From an uncultured Eggerthellaceae bacterium (lineage in GTDB: Bacteria > Actinomycetota > Coriobacteriia > Coriobacteriales > Eggerthellaceae): 64,000 bases of DNA. The stretch covers positions 1 to 64,000 of the forward strand of contig CAJUPL010000003.1 of the NCBI GenBank assembly GCA_910588435.1, given 5' to 3'. The stretch's first letter is position 1. Each line of letters begins with the position of its first letter. Under the pieces are notes generated by a model that did no database searches, was not told where the DNA came from, and saw only the letters and a list, made by a program, of their open reading frames with translations. Made by a program: the position numbers and the translations under genes. Positions 53,319-61,047 of this stretch are shown here, piece by piece.

Positions 53319-54314
53319 ATGGACGAACAGGCAACAACACCTATAGATGACCTCTTCCGGAAGACCGGCAAGAAGGGCCGCGTCAAGATCGTGGACTCCC
53401 CGCATCTGCTGACGCCCATAGGGGACTCGCACGCCCACTTGCAGATGCTTGAGAGCCCCGCGCTCGCGCTGGCCCGCGCCGGCGCACATCAGGTGGAGTT
53501 CGTGGAGTGCATCGTAGATGTGGCTGAAGGTGAGGCGGGTACCTACGATCAGCTTCCCGCTTGGATCAAGGATGCGCAACTGCTGGTCCGCCAGATGGGG
53601 TCCCTTTGCTGCGGGCAGGCGCCGTACAACGTGCCGAAGGTGCGCGTGGCAGCAGGCGTCCATCCGCATAACGCGAAGGACTGGACACCGGAGGTTCGCC
53701 AGCAGCTGATAACCTGCCTGAAGCACCCCATGACGTCAGCGCTGGGTGAGATAGGTCTTGACTACCACTATGACGCCTCCCCTCGCGAACAGCAGCAAGA
53801 GGTCTTCGCGGAGCAGCTCCAGATCGCGCAGGAGGCAGGGCTCCCGGTAGCGCTTCACGTGCGCGAGGCGTTCGATGACGCGTTCGCCATCTTGCAAGAG
53901 GCGAACTGGGATCCGGCTGGCGTGCTCCTCCATTGCTACACGTCGGACGCGCAAGAGATCGGTCGCTGGGTTGACGCGGGCTGCTACATCGCGTTCGGCG
54001 GCGCGCTCACGTTCGGCCGCTCGGATGACATTCGTGAGGCCATCCACCAGGTACCGGCGAACAGGCTCCTGCTTGAGACGGACGCTCCGTTCATGACCCC
54101 GCACCCGCTCAGGGGAGAAGAGTGCGAACCTGCGCACACGGTGTTCACGGCTTGCCGCGCGCTGGATGAGATCTTGGGTGCGGACGCAAGCCAGAAGGAG
54201 CGGATCGCGCTCCTGGAGCAGACGTACGCGAACACGCTGGAGCTCTTGGATCGCGCCCCCACCCCTTGGCAGGAGGCTTGCAAGGAAGCTTTCAAGGAGA
54301 GAGCTGATGCATAG
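53319..54314 (+). CDS. tatD: TatD family metal-dependent deoxyribonuclease
   Basis: The 331-residue protein starts ten bases after metG. The TIM-barrel metal ligands are visible: SHAH, GVHPHNA, the Glu in ALGEIGLDYHYD, LHVREAF, LHCYT and ETDAPF. About 50 extra residues precede the barrel, longer than usual TatD. Family members act as 3'-5' exonucleases in DNA repair, or as D-aminoacyl-tRNA deacylases. The pairing with metG is common in bacteria. Confidence 0.93.
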   Translation: MDEQATTPIDDLFRKTGKKGRVKIVDSPHLLTPIGDSHAHLQMLESPALALARAGAHQVEFVECIVDVAEGEAGTYDQLPAWIKDAQLLVRQMGSLCCGQAPYNVPKVRVAAGVHPHNAKDWTPEVRQQLITCLKHPMTSALGEIGLDYHYDASPREQQQEVFAEQLQIAQEAGLPVALHVREAFDDAFAILQEANWDPAGVLLHCYTSDAQEIGRWVDAGCYIAFGGALTFGRSDDIREAIHQVPANRLLLETDAPFMTPHPLRGEECEPAHTVFTACRALDEILGADASQKERIALLEQTYANTLELLDRAPTPWQEACKEAFKERADA

Positions 54315-54990
54315 GACGATACTCGTGGGTTCGCCCCGCTCAGAGGGCAGAAGCGCGCACCTGGCAGATGAGATCTTCCAGGCATGCCTTGAGGATTGCC
54401 CGGATGACGGCGCGTCTGTGGTGTCTATCTCCGGGATCCAGGTGGCACCTTGCATCGGGTGCGACGCATGCAAGCGCACGCTTGACGCAGAGGACCCGCT
54501 GTTCCCGAAGATCCCCGATGCGCACGATCCGCTCAGACAGAATGACCTGGTGTTCCGCAGCAACGCGAACGCGCACCAGTGCTTCATGCAGGACGAGCAG
54601 GCAGAGGTTCGCAAGCACCTGGACGCGGCCGATCACGTGATCGTGGTGAGCCCGGTCTATTTCGCGAACGTTCCCGCACAGCTGAAATGCGCGCTTGACC
54701 GGCTGCAACCATACTTCTGGTCCAATATTCGCTCATATACGGACCGCCGTCGCACGTTCGAGGTGCACGTGGTGGGCGAGGATGAGAACCCTTACGGCTT
54801 CGCGCCGCTGATCGGCGGCCTGCAGTCCGCGCTGGGGGTTGCGGGGTTCCACCTGACGGCCGTGCATGATTGGCGCGGCTGCATCTCAGAAGACGGGGAG
54901 ATCCTGGCGGACGCCACTGAGTATGACGCGGAGGGCAATGAAGTGGCCCCTGAGATGGGGGATGATGACGGCTATGGCCAGATCCTCTGA
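54307..54990 (+). CDS. Flavodoxin-like NADPH-dependent FMN reductase family protein
   Basis: The 227-residue protein starts at ATG 54307, overlapping the tatD stop by eight bases, after AAGGAGAG. The N-terminal flavin-phosphate loop is LVGSPRSEGRSAHLA, then PCIGCDACK with two cysteines, and VIVVSPVYFANVPAQLKCALDRLQ, all typical of iron-sulfur-flavoprotein-like NAD(P)H:FMN reductases. A roughly 30-residue insertion after CDACK and an acidic C-terminus are unusual. It may transfer electrons to a quinone or nitro compound; the substrate is unknown. Confidence 0.8.
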   Translation: MHRTILVGSPRSEGRSAHLADEIFQACLEDCPDDGASVVSISGIQVAPCIGCDACKRTLDAEDPLFPKIPDAHDPLRQNDLVFRSNANAHQCFMQDEQAEVRKHLDAADHVIVVSPVYFANVPAQLKCALDRLQPYFWSNIRSYTDRRRTFEVHVVGEDENPYGFAPLIGGLQSALGVAGFHLTAVHDWRGCISEDGEILADATEYDAEGNEVAPEMGDDDGYGQIL

Positions 54991-55864
54991 GCTGGCAACT
55001 CCCAGCGCCACCCGCGGCGTGCTGGAGCGCTTCGGACTGTCTCCCAAGAAGGCGCTGGGTCAGAACTTCCTTGTGAACGACGACGTGGTGCGCCGCATCC
55101 TTGAGCTCTCAGAGCTTGGGCCGGAAGACACTGCCCTTGAGGTTGGTCCCGGCATCGGCACGCTCACGTTCGCGCTGCTCTCGCACGCACGCGCTGTCAT
55201 CTCAGTGGAGCGCGACGACGCTCTGACGGAAGTGCTGTCGTTCACGCTACAGCCATTCAAGGAGCGCTTCCGCTTGGTGCGCAAAGACGCGCTTGACCTG
55301 AAAGGGGCAGACCTCGGCAGCCTTCAGCCCAACAAGCTGATCGCGAACTTGCCCTACAACGTTGCCGCCACTGTGGTGCTTGACTATGTGGAGCGGTTCG
55401 CTTGCCTTGAGAGTGCAACCGTCATGGTGCAGCGCGAGGTGGCGGAGCGCATGTGCGCAAGCGTGGGCACGAAGGATTACGGCGCCTACACGGTGAAGCT
55501 CAGGCTGCGCATGGTGCCAGCGGGGCAGTTCGCCGTCAGTCGGAATGACTTCATGCCACCGCCGCACGTTGACAGCACGGTCATCCGGCTTGACAGGCGC
55601 CATGACCTGCCGGAGTGGGCAGGTCCTGCCTGCATCCAGGCCGCAAGCATGATGGCGGACGCGGCGTTCGCGTCCCGCCGGAAGACCATCATGAACTCGT
55701 GCAAGTCCTACTTCGCTGGGCGCGGTGCATCAGGTGCGCGCGTGATGGAGGCGCTCCCTGACATCCTCCAGCGTGCGAACGTTGACCCGCGCGTCCGTGG
55801 TGAGCGCCTGACCCCCGAAGACTACCTGCACCTGGGCGCAAGTGTGACATTAGAACACATCTAA
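54965..55864 (+). CDS. rsmA: 16S rRNA dimethyladenosine transferase
   Basis: The 299-residue enzyme has KKALGQNFLVNDDVVRRI, the SAM-binding LEVGPGIGTLT, the acidic SVERDD, and the catalytic ANLPYNVA (NLPY). It dimethylates two adjacent adenines near the 3' end of 16S rRNA. It starts inside the preceding gene; ATG 54965 or ATG 54974 is possible. The stop codon sits in the right arm of a 12-bp perfect palindrome (55843-55871). Confidence 0.95.
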   Translation: MTAMARSSELATPSATRGVLERFGLSPKKALGQNFLVNDDVVRRILELSELGPEDTALEVGPGIGTLTFALLSHARAVISVERDDALTEVLSFTLQPFKERFRLVRKDALDLKGADLGSLQPNKLIANLPYNVAATVVLDYVERFACLESATVMVQREVAERMCASVGTKDYGAYTVKLRLRMVPAGQFAVSRNDFMPPPHVDSTVIRLDRRHDLPEWAGPACIQAASMMADAAFASRRKTIMNSCKSYFAGRGASGARVMEALPDILQRANVDPRVRGERLTPEDYLHLGASVTLEHI

Positions 55865-55871
55865 TGTCACA
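55843..55871 (+). terminator. Palindrome overlapping the rsmA stop
   Basis: TGTGACATTAGA (55843-55854) and TCTAATGTCACA (55860-55871) pair perfectly around ACACA. No strong T tract follows, so it may be an RNA-stabilising hairpin or a weak terminator. Module C begins six bases later. Confidence 0.55.
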
Positions 55872-55876
55872 TTCTG

Positions 55877-56640
55877 CTCGCCTGCGATGGCTGGCACCCT
55901 CGCTAGGCCTCAGGCTGGCGGTCGAATGTGGTTGGATATACCACATTCGCCCTTGCCTTCAGAAACGCTCGGGTACCAGCCATCGCATGCTTCGCCGCCA
56001 GTGAGTAGGGGAGGCATCGCCGTTTTCGTCGGGACCCCTGACGGGACCCCTCCGAAAACTCGGCGGCTCAAGGCTGAACCTGCATGTCCCTTCGCCTAAC
56101 CTTCCTCATCCTTCGGCCTCGCTCCGCTCGGTCCGGTGTCGCGGGTGCAGGCACCCGCTCCTTTTACTGCGGCCTTTAACTTTGAACAGCGATTACGCTG
56201 TTCAAAGTAGCGGCCTTGGCGCACTCACGTGCGCCTATGCAGCACTGCAGGTCTCCTGTAGGCGGCTGCATCGCAGCCGCAGCATTGCGGCAGCAATGCG
56301 TAACGCAGGCGCTAGCCTGCGAACACCCGGAAGCCGACACCAGCTCAGGCTACCTAGCCTGGCGCAGACCAGCTATCCGGGTGCTTCGGGCTGCCGCCCT
56401 CATTACGCTGTGCTTTCGCACAGCTGCGTCGGCAATGCCGACGCCCACTATTGGGAGGGATCCCTTCGGGTTTCCAGGTAGCTACGACAAGCAATGCAAG
56501 CGCCCACACAGAGAGGGGAGCGCATTCGGGCTGAATCTAGCATTTCAGCCGCCCACAGATAAGGGAGCACCCGGATCCTAATCCCAGCTCAGGCAGCCTA
56601 GCCTGACGCAGACCAACTATCTTGGCGCAGATAACGCACC
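55877..56640 (+). repeat. Mosaic palindromic repeat locus R11 (C, B1, B2, B3)
   Basis: A complete module C (55877-56081) starts the locus. Its 11-bp long-range stem pairs 55884-55894 with 55976-55986 and encloses the hairpin CGAATGTGGT/ACCACATTCG. B1 (GGGTGC/GCACCC), B2 with arms ACTTTGAACAGCG/CGCTGTTCAAAGT (56168-56219), and B3 (56258-56449) follow. From 56450 to 56640 there are degraded hairpin pieces only. Confidence 0.87.
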
Positions 56641-56700
56641 CAGCCATCCCGGCCTTCGCGTGGTATCCTCCCTGAAAGAGCAGTCCATCAAGGAGGCATC

Positions 56701-57879
56701 ATGTTCAAGGCCTATGAGATATCCCCCGGCATCTGGTGGGTTGGCGCCATCGAGTGGAACCTGCGCTACATCCACGGCTTCAGCATCCCCAACGGCTCCA
56801 CCAACAACGCCTACATCATCATGGACGAGCACATCACGCTGATCGACACGTGCACGGAAGAGTACTGGCCGCAGCTGATGGAGCGCATCTCTGACGTGGT
56901 GGACCCAGAGCGCATCAGCTACATCATCTCCAACCATTCCGAGAAGGACCACGCAGGCTCTCTGCGCGAAGTGCTCGCCCGCGCACCGCACGCAAAGGTG
57001 GTCACAAGCCAGAAGGGCAAGGCCATCCTTGAGACGTACATCGGCACGGAGCGCGAGCTGATCCCCGTGAAGACCGGAGACACCCTCCAGATAGGCAAGC
57101 GCACGCTCACGTTCACGCTGACGCCTATGGTGCACTGGCCGGACAACATGGTCACGTACTCAGAGGCGGACAAGATCCTGTTCTCCAACGACGCCTTCGG
57201 GCAGTTCCTGGCAACCTCGGAGTGCTTCGACGACCAAGCGGACAAGTGCCTGATCTTCCACGAGGCCAAGAAATACTTCGCGAACATAATCCTCCCGTTC
57301 AAGAAGCAGACCGCGAAGGCTGTGGCTGCGGTGCGAGGGCTTGAGCTTGACCTGATCGCGCCATCGCACGGGGTGATCTGGCGCTCATATATAAGTGAGA
57401 TCCTGGACACCTATGACGCATGGTGCACCGCAGAGCCTGAGGACTCAGCGGTAGTGGTCTACGCGTCCATGTACGGCTCAACGGAGCGCATGGCGTGGGC
57501 GGCAGCGGAGGCGTTCATGGCGAAAGGCGTCAGCGTTCGCATGTATGACCTGCACGTGTCTGACATCTCAGACATCATGACTGAGGTCATGAGCGCGAAG
57601 TACCTGCTGGTGGGATCAGCCTGCCACAACATGACGGTGCTGCCAGAAGCGGGCGCGTTCCTCACATACCTGAAGGGGCTGGCGCAAAAGCTCGGGTCAG
57701 GGCGCAAGGCCATGGCGTTCGGTTCGTATGGTTGGGCCGATGTGGCGCAGGTAGAGATCGCGAACGTGCTGCAGGCTTGCGGCTATGACGTTGCTGACGC
57801 CCCTCAGACCTGCGAATGGAACGACACGCCAGCAGACACCCAGGCCATGTTCCAATCCGTGAGCGATCTCATATCCTGA
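56701..57879 (+). CDS. fprA: A-type flavodiiron protein (FprA)
   Basis: The 392-residue protein has a beta-lactamase-like diiron domain with ligands in SNHSEKDHAG, TPMVHWPDN, LFSNDAFG and SHGVIW. The flavodoxin domain follows, with the FMN loop YASMYGSTERMA and AFGSYGWAD. It reduces oxygen to water or nitric oxide to nitrous oxide, protecting anaerobes. It starts after AAGGAGG. No rubredoxin gene is adjacent, so electrons must come from an external partner. Confidence 0.96.
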   Translation: MFKAYEISPGIWWVGAIEWNLRYIHGFSIPNGSTNNAYIIMDEHITLIDTCTEEYWPQLMERISDVVDPERISYIISNHSEKDHAGSLREVLARAPHAKVVTSQKGKAILETYIGTERELIPVKTGDTLQIGKRTLTFTLTPMVHWPDNMVTYSEADKILFSNDAFGQFLATSECFDDQADKCLIFHEAKKYFANIILPFKKQTAKAVAAVRGLELDLIAPSHGVIWRSYISEILDTYDAWCTAEPEDSAVVVYASMYGSTERMAWAAAEAFMAKGVSVRMYDLHVSDISDIMTEVMSAKYLLVGSACHNMTVLPEAGAFLTYLKGLAQKLGSGRKAMAFGSYGWADVAQVEIANVLQACGYDVADAPQTCEWNDTPADTQAMFQSVSDLIS

Positions 57880-57890
57880 GCCCTTGCTGC

Positions 57891-57896
57891 TATACT
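57891..57896 (+). promoter_or_regulatory. -10 box of the SRP RNA gene
   Basis: TATACT lies about 14 bases before the RNA's closing stem and just after the fprA stop. A convincing -35 was not found at 17 bases. Confidence 0.4.
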
Positions 57897-57909
57897 GTCA
57901 CTTCGCAAA

Positions 57910-58020
57910 GAGCACCTCGGTCTGGCAGGACGGGGCGGCATGTTCCGAACCTGGTCAGGTCCGGGAGGAAGCAGCCATAAGGGACCGCTGCTGAGCCCGT
58001 CCTGCTACTCCGGGGTGCTC
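57910..58020 (+). ncRNA. ffs: Signal recognition particle RNA, small bacterial (4.5S) type
   Basis: The hallmark apical domain CTGGTCAGGTCCGGGAGG, followed by AAGCAGCC, is present. The flanks pair as GAGCACC with GGTGCTC, and GGCAGGACGGG pairs with CCCGTCCTGC with small mismatches, giving the expected single long hairpin of about 111 nt. With Ffh it directs nascent membrane proteins to the translocon. Its position between fprA and dedA-dnaX matches the common ffs-dnaX linkage. Confidence 0.95.
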
Positions 58021-58051
58021 GTCTTTCCACTCCAACCAGAAAGCTGGCAAA

Positions 58052-58744
58052 TTGGCCATCATAGAATTCTTCATCAACCTGCTGAAAGACCCTCGCGGCT
58101 TCATCGCAGGCTGGATCGTTGCGCTTGGGCCGGTCTGGGTGTACTCCCCGCTGTTCCTGATCGTCTTCGTGGAAACCGGCGTGGTGTTCTTCCCGTTCCT
58201 GCCCGGTGACTCGCTCCTCTTCGCAGTTGGCGTCTTCTCGGCAGACGGCGGCGGCCTGAACATCTGGGCAAGTCTGATCGTCTTCTATGCGGCCGCCATC
58301 CTGGGCAATACGTCCAACTACTGGATCGCGCGCTTCCTGGGGCACCGCATCATAGACTCCGGCAAGGTGAAGGCGCTCACTCCTGAGCGCATGGCCAAGC
58401 TGGACCACTTCTTCTCGAAATACGGCGGCCTCACCATCGTCATCACGCGCTTCATGCCCTTCTTCCGCACGTTCGCCCCGTTCATCGCGGGCACAGGCCA
58501 CATGAACTTCGGCAAGTTCACCCTCTGGAACTGCATCGGCGGCATAAGCTGGGTGACCTTGTTCGTGCTGGTGGGCTACTTCTTCGGCGGCATCCCGCTC
58601 GTGCAGGAGCACTTCGAGGTCATCGTCCTTGGCATCGTGGCCGTCAGCGTGGCACCAGCCATCATCGCCGCCATCAAGGGCGCCATCTCTTCCAAGAAGA
58701 AGGGCTCCAAGGAGGATCCCAAGGAGGAGGCGTCGAATGACTGA
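58052..58744 (+). CDS. DedA family membrane protein
   Basis: The 230-residue protein begins at TTG 58052 (MAIIEFFINLLKDPRG) and has about five hydrophobic segments. Family signatures are VETGVVFFPFLPGDSLLFAVG, the FSKYGGLTIVITRFMPFFRTFAPFIAG region with its key arginines, and NCIGGISWV. DedA proteins recycle lipid carriers such as undecaprenyl phosphate across the membrane. The lysine-rich C-terminus overlaps the dnaX start by eight bases, so the two are coupled. The ribosome site for the TTG is weak. Confidence 0.9.
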   Translation: MAIIEFFINLLKDPRGFIAGWIVALGPVWVYSPLFLIVFVETGVVFFPFLPGDSLLFAVGVFSADGGGLNIWASLIVFYAAAILGNTSNYWIARFLGHRIIDSGKVKALTPERMAKLDHFFSKYGGLTIVITRFMPFFRTFAPFIAGTGHMNFGKFTLWNCIGGISWVTLFVLVGYFFGGIPLVQEHFEVIVLGIVAVSVAPAIIAAIKGAISSKKKGSKEDPKEEASND

Positions 58745-60698
58745 AGCGCTCTACAGGAAGTATCGCCCGCAGGTCTTCGAAGACGTCGTCGGCCAGGAGC
58801 ATATCGAACGCACGCTGAAGAACGCCATCACCTCTGACAAGGTGAGTCACGCCTACCTCTTCACGGGCCCGCGCGGCACTGGCAAGACCACCACGGCGCG
58901 CCTGCTTGCGAAGGCGCTCCTTTGCGAGAAGGGCATGACGCCTGACCCGGACGGCACGTGCGAAGACTGCCAGCTGATCGCCGACGGGGAGCACCCGGAC
59001 GTGTATGAGCTGGACGCGGCAAGCCGCACCGGCGTGGACAACGTCCGCGAAGAGATCATCGGCCGTGTCAACTACGCGCCAACGCGCGGCCGCTACAAGG
59101 TCTACATCATCGACGAGGTCCACATGCTCTCCGTGCAGGCGTTCAACGCGCTGCTGAAGACGCTGGAAGAGCCGCCCGCGCACGTGGTCTTCGTGCTCTG
59201 CACCACAGATCCGCAAAAGGTCCCGGAGACCATCCACTCGCGCTGTCAACGGTTCGACTTCCGTCGCATCTCTTCAGAAGAGCTGGTCAGCCGCCTTGGC
59301 GCCATCTGCGAGATGGAGGGCGTCCCGTTCGAAGGCGACGCGCTTGAGCTGGTGGCCCATCGCGCGCAAGGCGGGATGAGGGACGCGCTCACCTCCCTTG
59401 AGCAGCTGATCGCGTTCTCCGAGGGCAACATCACCATGCTCCAGGCGGAGCGCCTGCTGGGTTCGCTTGATTCGTCCGACATGGCTGAGATCGTGCATGC
59501 CATCGGCGTGCGCGACGCGGCGGCATGCTTCCGCTGGACGTCCGAGTACATGGAAACGGGCGCTGACCTGGCGCAGTTCACGCAAGACATGGCGGAGCAC
59601 GTTCGCAATCTGTACGTGATGTCGCTCACAGACGCAGACATCGCGCTTGACGTCACGGACGCTGCGCGCCGTGAGCTGCAAGAAGAGCTCTCCATGTTCG
59701 GGCCGGACAGGCTGGCGCGCATGCTGGGCGTCCTGGCTGATCTGATCTCAGAGCTCAAGACCTCCACCAACCAGCGCCTCTCGTTCGAGATAGCCCTGAC
59801 CCGCCTCGTTCGCCCAGAGTCCGACATCACCATGGAATCCCTGGCGGCCAGGCTGGAGGCGCTTGAGAGCGGCGCCGTCCCAATGGTGTCGAACGCGGCT
59901 CCCGCACGTGAGCTTCCCGCTGAGGTGCCCACCCCAGCTCCTGCGAACGCGCCTGCTAGCCAGGTTGCTCCCGTGAGCGCGCCTGTTGAGGCTGAGCCCT
60001 CGGGGCAAGCTGCTCCTGTACCTGATCAGCCCAACAGCAGCTCAGGCGCCCAGCATGCAGAGCCTGTGCCTTCGCAGGTCTCTGTTCCGGCGGGGGACCT
60101 GCAGCAGCTTTGGGAGTCAGTGCTGGTGCAGCTGAAGAAGATATCCGTTGCGCATAGCGTGCTGTTCATGAATGCAAGGGCCTCTTGGGAGGTGCCGGGT
60201 CAGAGCATCGCCATCAGCTTTGCGCCTGACAATGAGTTCGCTTTCATGGCTGCGCAGAAGGCGGAGGCCAAGGATGCGCTCACGCAGGCGCTTGCCCAGG
60301 CAGGCGCTCAAGGCATGCGCTTCAACGTGCAGAAGGGCGGAGCCGCCGCAGACGCAGTGGTTGCGAAGCCCGAATCAGAGCCTGCGCCTGCGTCTCAACC
60401 TGTTGTGGAGCAAGCTCCAGCACCGGAACCTGAGCCAACACCTGTGCCAGAGCCGTCTTCCGCTGCGCAGCCAGTCCCAGAGTCCGCTCCGGCTCCGGAG
60501 CCTGAGATCCCGGAATACGAAGAGGTGCCCTACGAGGACCTGTCAGCTGCACCTGCTCCAGTGGATGACATGCCCGCGCCCGCAGATGCGGAATCCACTC
60601 CCACACCGGTTGCACCTGCACAGGATGACGCAGCTGACATGAATGCCCTCCTCGGCGCATTCGGTGAAGGCCTCACCTTCACAGAAGTGGAAGAATAG
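58737..60698 (+). CDS. dnaX: DNA polymerase III subunit gamma/tau
   Basis: The 653-residue protein starts at ATG 58737 within the dedA 3' end, with AAGGAGG upstream. The clamp-loader AAA domain has Walker A GPRGTGKT (44-51) and Walker B YIIDEVHML. The usual four-cysteine zinc cluster shows only Cys63, Cys75 and Cys78, with Asp where the second cysteine usually sits. After residue 400 long Pro/Ala/Glu-rich linkers surround a conserved block (QQLWESVLVQLKKISVAHS). I see no obvious A-rich frameshift site for making a short gamma form. Confidence 0.95.
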   Translation: MTEALYRKYRPQVFEDVVGQEHIERTLKNAITSDKVSHAYLFTGPRGTGKTTTARLLAKALLCEKGMTPDPDGTCEDCQLIADGEHPDVYELDAASRTGVDNVREEIIGRVNYAPTRGRYKVYIIDEVHMLSVQAFNALLKTLEEPPAHVVFVLCTTDPQKVPETIHSRCQRFDFRRISSEELVSRLGAICEMEGVPFEGDALELVAHRAQGGMRDALTSLEQLIAFSEGNITMLQAERLLGSLDSSDMAEIVHAIGVRDAAACFRWTSEYMETGADLAQFTQDMAEHVRNLYVMSLTDADIALDVTDAARRELQEELSMFGPDRLARMLGVLADLISELKTSTNQRLSFEIALTRLVRPESDITMESLAARLEALESGAVPMVSNAAPARELPAEVPTPAPANAPASQVAPVSAPVEAEPSGQAAPVPDQPNSSSGAQHAEPVPSQVSVPAGDLQQLWESVLVQLKKISVAHSVLFMNARASWEVPGQSIAISFAPDNEFAFMAAQKAEAKDALTQALAQAGAQGMRFNVQKGGAAADAVVAKPESEPAPASQPVVEQAPAPEPEPTPVPEPSSAAQPVPESAPAPEPEIPEYEEVPYEDLSAAPAPVDDMPAPADAESTPTPVAPAQDDAADMNALLGAFGEGLTFTEVEE

Positions 60699-60704
60699 CC
60701 CTAC

Positions 60705-60915
60705 TTCAGCTCGCAGCCCCCTACCTGTGGGCGCTTGCATTGCAAGCGTAGCATTGCCCCTCCAGCTAGGGGGCTCTCCTATCTTGTGGGCGCTTGCATC
60801 GCAAGCGCAGTTGCACGCCAGTGCAACGTAACGCAGGCGATAGCCTGCGAACACCCGGATGCTAGCAACTGGTCAGGCAACCTAGCCTGGCGCAGACCAG
60901 CTATCCGGGCCCTTT
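60705..60915 (+). repeat. Palindromic repeat locus R12 (truncated B3)
   Basis: P1 hairpins with CTTGC/GCAAG begin at 60726 and about 60786. P2 is the GTTGCAC/GTGCAAC variant and P3 CGCAGGC/GCCTGCG. The CCCGGAT/ATCCGGG stem ends the copy near 60910 and the 3' hairpins are missing. From 60916 to 60973 I see nothing. Confidence 0.82.
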
Positions 60916-60973
60916 GAGCTCTCCACCCCCATTCGAACTTATGTGCGGTATGTGATGACGGGCGCATGACGTT

Positions 60974-61003
60974 TTGGCACTCTCAACCCATGAGTGCTAG
61001 AAT
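60974..61003 (+). promoter_or_regulatory. clpC promoter overlapped by a CIRCE-like HrcA operator
   Basis: TTGGCACTC (60974-60982), nine bases, then GAGTGCTAG (60992-61000), against the CIRCE consensus TTAGCACTC-N9-GAGTGCTAA. The same bases give a promoter with TTGGCA (60974-60979), an 18-base spacer and TAGAAT (60998-61003). A bound repressor would block RNA polymerase directly. The hrcA gene is not in the window. Confidence 0.75.
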
Positions 61004-61047
61004 TCGCGCAAAACGATCTACGATGAGCACATCAGAATCGAGGAATC

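Noticed and set aside
52367..53419. A 350-codon minus-strand frame opposite metG
   Set aside because: It overlaps metG, which has all class I synthetase motifs. The antisense translation shows no domain.
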